From contig CBDUMS010000086.1 in the NCBI GenBank assembly GCA_965368405.1, forward strand, positions 1 through 15,679: a DNA stretch of 15,679 nt. Direction: 5' to 3'. Shown here one piece after another: positions 7,979-14,566 of the stretch. Position 1 is the first letter of the stretch. Every line of letters begins with the position of its first letter. The DNA comes from S012-113 sp965368405 (GTDB lineage: Bacteria > Bacteroidota > Bacteroidia > Cytophagales > Cyclobacteriaceae). Both the position numbers and the translations under genes were made by a program. The notes beneath the pieces were generated by a model that saw only the letters and a list, made by a program, of their open reading frames with translations, was not told where the DNA came from and searched no databases.

Positions 7979-8815
7979 ATGAGGCCTCTTCCTTTTAAAA
8001 TACCAAAGAATACAAAATCGGCTGTACATATAGAATATGACAATCTACCCCATTTCTATAGTGCTTACCATATTCACAAAGAATTGCAGCTAACGCTAAT
8101 TTTAAAAGGAAATGGATTGGCCTATATCGGAGATCAGATTCAGGAGTTTAAGGAGGGTGACGTCTATCTCTTAGGTCAGAATTTACCCCATGTTTTCAAG
8201 AATACTAACACAGACGGAATTGTATCGGTCTCAATATTTTTCCTTCCAGATTTTTTAGGTCAACCCTTTCTATCCCTTGAGGAAACAAAGCCCTTAACTA
8301 AACTATTCGACTTAAGTAGGTTGGGTATTAAGCTCGAAAAGAATAAAGAGGTCATTACAGAAAAAATCAAAGCTATGCCACGAACAAAGGGCTTAGAACA
8401 AGTTGTTAGTATTTTGAGCATCCTCAACCTACTCGCTACTCCTACTCCTACAACCCATATTGTAAGCCACGGCTATCGTGGACCTAAACGATCGGAAGAT
8501 GGACAACGTATCAATCAGGTATTTGATTATATAATCAACCATTATCATGAGAACATTAAGCTTGAAAACATTGCCGATATAGCCAATCTAACTCCAACAG
8601 CTTTTTGCAGGTACTTCAAGCAGCGCACACGGAAAACCTTTTCTCGATACTTGAACGAAATTCGTATTGGACAAGCCCGTAAGTTAATCTCAGAAAAGAA
8701 ATCATCCATAAGTCAAATATGTTACTTAACCGGATTTAAGAATTTATCGAACTTCAACAGGCAGTTCAAGAAAATTACGGGGTTAACTCCAAGTGAATAT
8801 CAGCTATTAAGCTAA
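7979..8815 (+). CDS. AraC-family regulator, probable controller of hydroxyproline catabolism
   Basis: This is a 278-residue transcription factor. The N-terminal part (about 17-90) has an AraC-type cupin-like sensor with the HIHKELQLTLILKG beta-strand region and a GDVYLLGQNLPH segment. The C-terminal 100 residues form a double helix-turn-helix DNA-binding domain: LENIADIANLTPTAFCRYFKQ for the first helix pair, and ISQICYLTGFKNLSNFNRQFKK followed by ITGLTPSEY for the second. It is transcribed divergently from the four-gene hydroxyproline operon across 121 bases that carry phased TTAGCA repeats. It is therefore inferred to respond to hydroxyproline or a pathway intermediate; the ligand itself cannot be read from sequence. 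Its 3' end converges with the AI-2E family gene, leaving 13 bases between the stops. Confidence 0.9.
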   Translation: MRPLPFKIPKNTKSAVHIEYDNLPHFYSAYHIHKELQLTLILKGNGLAYIGDQIQEFKEGDVYLLGQNLPHVFKNTNTDGIVSVSIFFLPDFLGQPFLSLEETKPLTKLFDLSRLGIKLEKNKEVITEKIKAMPRTKGLEQVVSILSILNLLATPTPTTHIVSHGYRGPKRSEDGQRINQVFDYIINHYHENIKLENIADIANLTPTAFCRYFKQRTRKTFSRYLNEIRIGQARKLISEKKSSISQICYLTGFKNLSNFNRQFKKITGLTPSEYQLLS

Positions 8816-8828
8816 TACTGAAGTTCGT

Positions 8829-9923
8829 CTATTGATCGTGTTTATCGTTAACGGGTTTCGTATCACTCCCATCACTTTCGATATCCATCTCAATAGCATG
8901 CTCATCACTACCTAAAAGAATAGATAGCCATTTTGTTTTAGGATACTGATCAAGGATTATCTTGAAGGTCATGGTAAGCGGTACAGCAAGAAACATTCCG
9001 ACAGTACCCAGCACAAAGCCCCAAAATATCAACGAAAGAAATACAATAAGAGTCGAAAGGCCCATTTCCTTGCCCATTACACGAGGTTCAACAACATTAC
9101 CAACAACCGTATTGACCAAAACGTAGCCAAGAAATGCCCAGCCTGCGGCGCCAAAACCTAACTGAACTAAGGCAAATAATACCGCAGGTACTCCCGCTAT
9201 TATTGAGCCAATATTAGGAATGTAATTCAACAAAAACGCCATTAAGCCCCAGAGCAAGGCATATTCAACACCAAATACCAACAGCCAAAGCCAAATGAAT
9301 ATACCAGTAAGCAAGCTTATTATGGTTTTAAGGCCCAAATAAGAGCGTATACTATCTGTAATCGAGGTCATCACAGTTAAATTATTATTATAACTTTTGG
9401 CGATGATCTCTGCTTTCATTCTGAGCGAGGCTCTCTCCAGTAACATAAAGAGTACTATAAAAAAGATAAGGAAGGTATTACTCATTATTGCGCCGAACTC
9501 AGTTAAGATGTTTGCGGTATAATTCATAATTCTTGCAGGATCTAGATTACCTTCCCATGTATCGAAGGTTAGGTTTATGCCTCTCATTTGCAAGGTCTCG
9601 AGAATACCTCTACCTATTTCACGGAGTTTCTTCGCATAAAGTGGTGCATCCTGAGCAAAGCTATTAACTGAGTTTCCGAGTACTGCTCCTAACCCAACAA
9701 ATAAACCAAGTATAAGGGTAACTATAATCAAAACGGAAAGCGTGTGATTAAGCCCTTTTCCATTAAGCCACAGAACAGGTTGAATTGATATGATGCTTAC
9801 AAATAGAGCAAGAAGAAACGGTGTTAATATCGCTGCAGAAGCCATTGCCCCTGCAATAACAACAACGAATGCCGCCACAGAGAGTATAACACTATTCCCA
9901 GGTATCTTTTTCTTTTTTCCCAT
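8829..9923 (-). CDS. AI-2E/PerM-family membrane transporter
   Basis: This is a 364-residue integral membrane protein of the AI-2E transporter family, whose members include E. coli TqsA and PerM. Hydrophobic segments appear near 10-50, 60-85, 145-165, 200-275 and 285-325. An extramembrane stretch (about 90-145) follows the first helices. The family signature region is present: LNYIPNIGSIIAGVPA, then GNVVEPRVMGKEMGLS and a final GTVGMFLAVPLT. The C-terminal tail is short, acidic and hydrophilic. Despite the family name, substrates vary (autoinducer export, Na+/H+ antiport, or unknown), and nothing here indicates AI-2 signalling. It converges with the AraC gene and diverges from the copper regulator across a 142-base gap. 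It appears to be a single-gene unit unrelated to either neighbouring pathway. Confidence 0.9.
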   Translation of the reverse strand: MGKKKKIPGNSVILSVAAFVVVIAGAMASAAILTPFLLALFVSIISIQPVLWLNGKGLNHTLSVLIIVTLILGLFVGLGAVLGNSVNSFAQDAPLYAKKLREIGRGILETLQMRGINLTFDTWEGNLDPARIMNYTANILTEFGAIMSNTFLIFFIVLFMLLERASLRMKAEIIAKSYNNNLTVMTSITDSIRSYLGLKTIISLLTGIFIWLWLLVFGVEYALLWGLMAFLLNYIPNIGSIIAGVPAVLFALVQLGFGAAGWAFLGYVLVNTVVGNVVEPRVMGKEMGLSTLIVFLSLIFWGFVLGTVGMFLAVPLTMTFKIILDQYPKTKWLSILLGSDEHAIEMDIESDGSDTKPVNDKHDQ

Positions 9924-10065
9924 TTAAGAGCTAGTTCTGGCCTTACAATCTAGTTTACTCGGTTAAATATGAGTATCCTCCTTAAAACCAACCTCGTATA
10001 AAAATGGCTAAAAAAGTACTAATTTCGAAGTATCGTACGCGAATTAATCAGGATATTTATCTGAA
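9924..10065. promoter_or_regulatory. Divergent intergenic region upstream of the copper regulator
   Basis: This 142-base AT-rich gap must hold the start signals of both the AI-2E family gene (minus) and the HMA-AraC regulator (plus). A 7-of-8 match to the Bacteroidota -7 box (TAATTTCG, 10020-10027) is present for the plus strand, but no convincing TTTG at the right distance was found. The palindromic 8-mer ATTTCGAA at 10022-10029 recurs upstream of copA at 10645-10652. A CGTACG palindrome lies at 10034-10039. The operator cannot be defined with confidence. Confidence 0.35.
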
Positions 10066-10632
10066 ATGAAGTTATATGTTAAGAACATGGTCTGTGACCG
10101 CTGTATTACGGCGGTGGAGAATGAACTAAGTAAGTTAAACATCACCTACACATCAGTAAAATTAGGGGAAGTGAATACTGGAACTTTTACCCCTGCTAAA
10201 CCAACATTGCATACCCTGGAGAAAAACTTAAGAAATATTGGTTTTGAAATAATTGATGATAAAAAAAGCCGACTTATTGATCAGATAAAAACATTAATTA
10301 TCGAACAGGTTCATCATTCCCAAGAAAACAAGCATGTTAAACTTTCGTTTCTTCTTAGCGAAGAACTCCATTATGAATATAATTATTTAAGCACTTTATT
10401 CTCCTCTAAGGAAGGAATTACGATTGAGCAGTACTTCATTCAGCAGCGCATTGAAAAAGTAAAGGAATTACTTATCTATGATGAATTATCGCTAAGTGAA
10501 ATTGCTTATAAACTCAATTATTCCAGTACAGCATATCTTAGTAGTCAGTTTAAAAAGATAACTGGGCTCACTCCTACGCAATTCAAAGCACTTAGGGATA
10601 AGGATCTGCGACGATCTATCGATAAGGTGTAA
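10066..10632 (+). CDS. HMA-domain/AraC-type fusion regulator, probable copper sensor
   Basis: This is a small (188-residue) protein with two modules. Residues 1-65 resemble a heavy-metal-associated (HMA) domain with the metal-binding motif MVCDRC (Cys10, Cys13). They end in a GFEIIDD segment that matches the usual end of the ferredoxin-like fold. Residues about 70-175 form an AraC-type double helix-turn-helix with FLLSEELHYEYNYLSTLF, an IEKVKELLIYDELSLSEIAYKLNYSS segment and KKITGLTPTQF. No cupin sensor is present. The HMA domain therefore probably replaces it as the effector module, binding Cu+ directly or receiving it from a chaperone. The gene precedes the Cu+ ATPase gene by 78 bases on the same strand. 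Copper-responsive control of copA is inferred; the domain calls are clear. Proteins of this type appear common in Bacteroidota, but I know of no biochemical characterisation. Confidence 0.88.
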   Translation: MKLYVKNMVCDRCITAVENELSKLNITYTSVKLGEVNTGTFTPAKPTLHTLEKNLRNIGFEIIDDKKSRLIDQIKTLIIEQVHHSQENKHVKLSFLLSEELHYEYNYLSTLFSSKEGITIEQYFIQQRIEKVKELLIYDELSLSEIAYKLNYSSTAYLSSQFKKITGLTPTQFKALRDKDLRRSIDKV

Positions 10633-10710
10633 ATAATATAATAGATTTCGAAAATCCTGTAAGAGCATAGAATCCCTAAGGTGATATTTTTGTTACCTAG
10701 ACTAAAGGAT

Positions 10711-13197
10711 ATGAGTACGCTACCTAAAGAAGTAAGATTCCCTGTAACAGGTATGAGTTGCGCTGCATGTGCTGCGAGCGTGGAAAGTATGATTAGCGCT
10801 CAGGATGGTGTTGATAGCGCTAATGTTAATTATGGCAGTGCTTCTGTTGGCGTGAGCTATGACCCTAAAACAATTTCTCCCAAAGAGATTAAAGCAGCCG
10901 TACAATCTGTTGGCTATGATTTAATAATAATTGAAGATGATACCGAGGCCACCCGAATATTCGATGCCTCAAAAAAATCGGCATACCAGCGGTTAAAGAG
11001 CCAAACTATAGGAGCAATATTGCTCACATTGCCCATTATGGCAATAGCAATGGCCTTTCCAAACATCCCGTGGGCAAATGAGATGATGTTAGCGCTTACC
11101 TTACCCATAATTGGATGGTTCGGAAGAGGCTTTTTCTTAAGATCGGTTAAACAAATAAGGTATAGAATGATGACCATGGATACCTTAGTCGCTCTGAGTA
11201 CCGGAATTGCCTTTGTCTTTAGCCTATTCAACACCATTTATCCAGAATATTGGGAACGCTCGGGATTAACAGCTCATGTATATTACGAGGCGGCAGCGGC
11301 GATAATTAGTTTTGTTTTGTTAGGGAAGTTATTGGAAGAAAGAGCAAAAACGAAAACGGGTAAGGCAATTAAGAAGTTGTTAGCACTTCAGCCATCCAAT
11401 GTTACCAAAATTGAAAGTGATGGCTCATTCAAGGTTGTATCAATTAATGAATTAGCTATTGGTGACCATATACTCGTAAAGCCAGGCGAGAAAATCCCCG
11501 TGGATGGTGAGGTAATAAAGGGTTCGTCTTTTATTGATGAGAGCATGATTACTGGAGAGCCGATGGCAGTTAAAAAATCAGTATCTAGTAATGTTTATAC
11601 CGGTACAATAAACCAGAAAGGAAGCTTAACGATAAATACTGTAAAAGTAGGTGAACAAACACTGCTAGCTCAAATCATTAAAATGGTTCAAAGGGCACAA
11701 GGCAGTAAAGCTCCGGTACAATATTTGGTTGATAAAATCGCTGGAATATTTGTTCCTATCGTTCTGATTATCTCAGCGATTAGCTTTATAACCTGGATAT
11801 TACTGGGTGGCGAGCATGCTCTTAGCTATGCCTTACTCACTTCTGTGTCTGTTTTGGTAATTGCATGTCCGTGTGCTCTCGGATTAGCGACACCTACCGC
11901 CATAATTGTAGGCATGGGAAGAGGCGCCGAGAACAATATTCTTATCAAGGATGCAGAGAGTCTGGAGTTATTTAAAAATATCGATACAATCGTCTTCGAT
12001 AAAACAGGAACAATCACAATAGGGCACCCAGTTGTACAAAAAGAAATTTGGTTTAGTGAAAACAACAAATCACATTTCATTGAGATTTTGGCGGCGATAG
12101 AGGCACACTCTGAACATCCATTGGCCGAAGCAATTTTGGATCATTTCAAACCCAATAATTCGTTACCCGTTATTAACAATTTTCAGAGTCTAAGTGGAAT
12201 GGGTGTATGCGCTAATTTTGGAGATGATGAATTCGCTATTGGAAATGCACAATTACTGGAACACAAAGCAATCCAGATCGGACCAGATGTAAGGGGTCAG
12301 GTTGCTGGATTAGAAAATGAAGGGCAAACAGTCGTTTACTTTGCCAACAATTCGAACATCCTTGCCATAATTGCTATAGGTGATCGGGTTAAGGACAATG
12401 CAAAAACGGTGCTTGAGGAATTACAATCCAAAGGCATTCGAACGCTAATGCTAACAGGCGATACAGTGGGTACAGCAGAAGCCGTTGCCAATAAAACTGG
12501 GATTGGAGGATTCCATGGCGGTTTACAGCCACATCAAAAGGCAGAAATTATAAAAAAACTGCAGAACAATGGTCATAAGGTAGCCATGGTCGGTGATGGC
12601 ATCAACGATTCTGAAGCGCTGGCGCTAGCAGATGTTAGTATTGCCATGGGAAGTGGCGCCGATATTGCTATTGAGGTTGCACAAATAACCCTAAGAAGCA
12701 GCAACCTGGAATTATTACCCAAAGCCATTGGTTTATCTCAGCAGACCAGCAAAACCATTAACCAGAATCTGTTCTGGGCCTTTATCTATAATTTAATTGG
12801 CATACCCATTGCCGCCGGTATACTATATCCGTTAAATGAATTTTTACTCAACCCAATGATCGCTGCCGCAGCTATGGCTTTTAGTTCGGTATCTGTGGTT
12901 AGTAATAGCCTTTTCCTGAATAAAAAATCGTTAGCAATGCGGACCATTAAACAAAATAATTCAATAACTAAATCGGAAAATATGATGAGCACTTATAGCT
13001 TTAAAACTAATATCAATTGTAATGGCTGCATAGCATCGGTAACCCCGAAATTAGAAGCACTAGAGGGAATAACTCAATGGTCAGTCGATACCGACAATCC
13101 TGAAAAAATCCTTACCGTAGAAACGACGAACTTGAGTGCCGATGATATCTCTCAAGCTGTAAAATCGGCAGGTTTTAGTATTGAAACCGTTAAATAA
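10711..13197 (+). CDS. copA: Cu+-exporting P1B-type ATPase with N- and C-terminal HMA domains
   Basis: This is an inner-membrane copper efflux pump of 828 residues. In order: an N-terminal HMA domain with GMSCAAC (Cys17, Cys20); membrane helices around 97-205; the actuator TGEP (281-284); the membrane copper site CPC (386-388) in VLVIACPCALGLATP; the phosphorylation motif DKTGT (Asp430); SEHP (467-470); GDGIND (628-633); and the Cu+-class signatures YN (693-694) and MAFSSVSVVSN in the last helices. After the last helix (about 737) comes a polar linker and a second HMA-like domain (758-828) with CNGC (Cys770, Cys773). A C-terminal HMA is unusual. The ATG at 10711 is preferred over the in-frame GTG at 10681 because it gives the standard short lead to the HMA domain and has AAGGA just upstream. 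Tandem stops TAATAG end the gene. Confidence 0.96.
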   Translation: MSTLPKEVRFPVTGMSCAACAASVESMISAQDGVDSANVNYGSASVGVSYDPKTISPKEIKAAVQSVGYDLIIIEDDTEATRIFDASKKSAYQRLKSQTIGAILLTLPIMAIAMAFPNIPWANEMMLALTLPIIGWFGRGFFLRSVKQIRYRMMTMDTLVALSTGIAFVFSLFNTIYPEYWERSGLTAHVYYEAAAAIISFVLLGKLLEERAKTKTGKAIKKLLALQPSNVTKIESDGSFKVVSINELAIGDHILVKPGEKIPVDGEVIKGSSFIDESMITGEPMAVKKSVSSNVYTGTINQKGSLTINTVKVGEQTLLAQIIKMVQRAQGSKAPVQYLVDKIAGIFVPIVLIISAISFITWILLGGEHALSYALLTSVSVLVIACPCALGLATPTAIIVGMGRGAENNILIKDAESLELFKNIDTIVFDKTGTITIGHPVVQKEIWFSENNKSHFIEILAAIEAHSEHPLAEAILDHFKPNNSLPVINNFQSLSGMGVCANFGDDEFAIGNAQLLEHKAIQIGPDVRGQVAGLENEGQTVVYFANNSNILAIIAIGDRVKDNAKTVLEELQSKGIRTLMLTGDTVGTAEAVANKTGIGGFHGGLQPHQKAEIIKKLQNNGHKVAMVGDGINDSEALALADVSIAMGSGADIAIEVAQITLRSSNLELLPKAIGLSQQTSKTINQNLFWAFIYNLIGIPIAAGILYPLNEFLLNPMIAAAAMAFSSVSVVSNSLFLNKKSLAMRTIKQNNSITKSENMMSTYSFKTNINCNGCIASVTPKLEALEGITQWSVDTDNPEKILTVETTNLSADDISQAVKSAGFSIETVK
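12982..13197 (+). other. C-terminal chaperone-like HMA module of CopA, possible internal start
   Basis: The last 71 codons of copA, beginning at an in-frame ATGATG, encode a CopZ-sized domain with NINCNGC as the metal motif and a GFSIETVK end. A GGAAAA stretch lies just upstream (12975-12980), which could act as a weak ribosome binding site. This stretch could be only the covalent tail of the pump, or also be translated separately as a soluble copper chaperone. The domain is clear; separate translation is a hypothesis. Confidence 0.4.
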
Positions 13198-13351
13198 TAG
13201 ATTTACTTTGGCGGGGTATATATCTTGATACGAAGGCATCAACAACGATCTTCTGGAATTGAAGTATTTCAATGTTTTATGTGATTCTAATCATAGGATT
13301 CAAGCCGCTTTCTCCGTAACTTTTTGAAAGTATTTAAGGTTAGAGACAAGA

Positions 13352-13421
13352 GCTAAATGATGTTGAAACATTTAGCATGTTGAATAGAACAGATGCACAC
13401 AACATGCTATGTCTAAATGTT
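13352..13421. repeat. Overlapping inverted repeats that can form competing hairpins
   Basis: GCTAAATG (13352-13359) pairs perfectly with CATTTAGC (13369-13376). The same CATTTAG can instead pair with CTAAATG at 13413-13419. GCATGTTG (13375-13382) pairs with CAACATGC (13400-13407). The second and third pairings nest, while the first excludes the second. This arrangement resembles alternative RNA structures, or a set of protein-binding half-sites. Confidence 0.5.
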
Positions 13422-13507
13422 CAGTTTAACTTTCAGTTAGCTTGGTTTAAATTAAGGAAAGAATCGATTAGCTGTCAGGGGCTAAGTCGATTATGTAGTG
13501 GCGACTG

Positions 13508-13584
13508 TTCCAGGAAGTGCAGTCTGATTTTCGTGCGTTAATTTTTTTGTTTTTATGCACTTCCGGAATGGCCGTCTTTTTTTT
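13508..13584 (+). terminator. Long-loop hairpin followed by T8, terminator-like
   Basis: TTCCaGGAAGTGCA (13508-13521) pairs with TGCACTTCCGGAA (13556-13568) over 13 base pairs with one bulged base, enclosing a 34-base AT-rich loop. A run of eight T residues follows at 13577-13584, eight bases after the stem. The long loop and the gap before the T tract make it an atypical intrinsic terminator. It could end copA-side transcription or attenuate the downstream methyltransferase. Confidence 0.4.
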
Positions 13585-13621
13585 GCTTTGGCTCTAAAAA
13601 ATCCGGTCTTTTGTTCAGACT

Positions 13622-14455
13622 ATGGAGCAAGATGTTGCAGCGTACTATAATCAAACGCAGAACCATTATAGGCGATGGTGGAAGTTAGAAAAGGATATGG
13701 CCCTGCATTATGGTCTCTGGTTTGCTGAAACTAAGTCTTTTTCCCAAGCCCTACTCAACACCAACAGGTATATGGCCCAGACGGCAAAAATCAATGCCAA
13801 CGATGCTGTTTTGGACGCTGGTTGCGGTGTAGGTGGTGCGGCGATTTATATGGCTAATGAATTTGATGCCGTGGTTAAAGCTATTTCATTGAGTGAACTT
13901 CAGATTGCAACAGCGATAAAGAATACAGAAAAATCAACATCAAAACATAAGGTCAGCTTTCAAGTTCAAGATTATTGCAACACATCTTTCGAAGACGCTA
14001 GTTTCGATGTAATCTGGGCTTGTGAGAGTAGTTCATCAGCGTCAGACAAATCAAAGATGCTTAAAGAGTGGGCTCGATTACTAAAGCCTGGTGGCCGACT
14101 TATTATTCTCGATTTCTTTAAATCAGAATCCGCTTCTGACCAGAATAATTGGCTAGCTGAATGGGCCAATTTATGGGCAATGAGTCCATTAGTAACCTCC
14201 AATGACTTTGCAGAAGCAATTCAGGCTGCAGGGCTCAATGTCTTATCTATCGACGATCTCAGTAATGAGATTGCGCCAACTGTTAATAGAATGTACTGGA
14301 GTTACCTTTTAGGAAAGTACCCTTCAAGAATTTATAATGCTTTATTTGGTGCTCGAGAATATGCGAAAAACCACTATAAGTCAGGTTATTACCAGTATAA
14401 GGCTTTCCGGAAAAATCAGTGGAAGTACCTTTCTTTACTTGCTGTTAAACCATAA
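13622..14455 (+). CDS. Class I SAM-dependent methyltransferase, substrate unknown
   Basis: This 277-residue protein has the Rossmann-fold methyltransferase core. SAM-binding motif I is VLDAGCGVGG (63-72), followed by a motif II-like acidic/polar stretch VQDYCNTSF, then FDVIWACES and LLKPGGRLIILDFF. The N-terminal segment with HYGLWF resembles the HHGYY-type region of the tocopherol/sterol/cyclopropane-type methyltransferase superfamily, so a lipid or small hydrophobic molecule is a reasonable guess. No specific reaction can be assigned. The C-terminal third lacks a recognised accessory domain. It stands alone, with a 424-base structured gap before it and an independently promoted pta gene after it. 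No clear Shine-Dalgarno sequence precedes the ATG, as for its neighbours. The methyltransferase fold is certain; the biological role is not. Confidence 0.85.
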   Translation: MEQDVAAYYNQTQNHYRRWWKLEKDMALHYGLWFAETKSFSQALLNTNRYMAQTAKINANDAVLDAGCGVGGAAIYMANEFDAVVKAISLSELQIATAIKNTEKSTSKHKVSFQVQDYCNTSFEDASFDVIWACESSSSASDKSKMLKEWARLLKPGGRLIILDFFKSESASDQNNWLAEWANLWAMSPLVTSNDFAEAIQAAGLNVLSIDDLSNEIAPTVNRMYWSYLLGKYPSRIYNALFGAREYAKNHYKSGYYQYKAFRKNQWKYLSLLAVKP

Positions 14456-14520
14456 TTTCTATACCATGATATTCATCATAAAAATACTTTGATACTCAAC
14501 CGTAATTTGCATTCAAAAGG

Positions 14521-14551
14521 TTTGAAGGGGGTATGGTACTCCTTAATTTTG
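14521..14551 (+). promoter_or_regulatory. Predicted promoter of the phosphate acetyltransferase gene
   Basis: TTTG at 14521-14524 and TAATTTTG at 14544-14551 are separated by exactly 19 bases. This matches the Bacteroidota primary sigma-factor consensus TTTG-N19-TAnnTTTG at every defined position. The -7 box ends 15 bases before the pta ATG, so the leader would be very short. It is the best promoter in the window and separates pta transcription from the methyltransferase gene. Confidence 0.75.
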
Positions 14552-14566
14552 TCCAAATAACAAGTC

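Larger units (their letters stand above)
13198..13621. other. 424-base gap with several inverted repeats, no convincing gene
   Basis: No recognisable protein or known RNA family was seen here. The copA side has a weak stem ATTGAA-gtat-TTCAAT at 13258-13273. Overlapping inverted repeats lie at 13352-13421. A long-loop hairpin plus T8 tract lies at 13508-13584, close to the methyltransferase start. A 45-codon reading frame at 13404-13541 is cysteine-rich but unsupported. No tRNA-like clover leaf was found. The region is long for this otherwise compact window and may be a structured leader for the methyltransferase or a small RNA locus. Confidence 0.5.

Noticed and set aside
8829..9923. Autoinducer-2 exporter and quorum-sensing role
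   Set aside because: The family name is historical. Members have varied functions, and no luxS, lsr or related gene is nearby.
10681..10710. GTG-started ten-codon extension of copA
   Set aside because: The extension is not HMA-like, and the ATG at 10711 gives the usual N-terminus with a purine-rich stretch just before it.
13198..13621. Cobalamin, SAM or other known riboswitch
   Set aside because: Conserved core sequences of the common riboswitch classes were looked for by eye and not found. Only generic hairpins are present.
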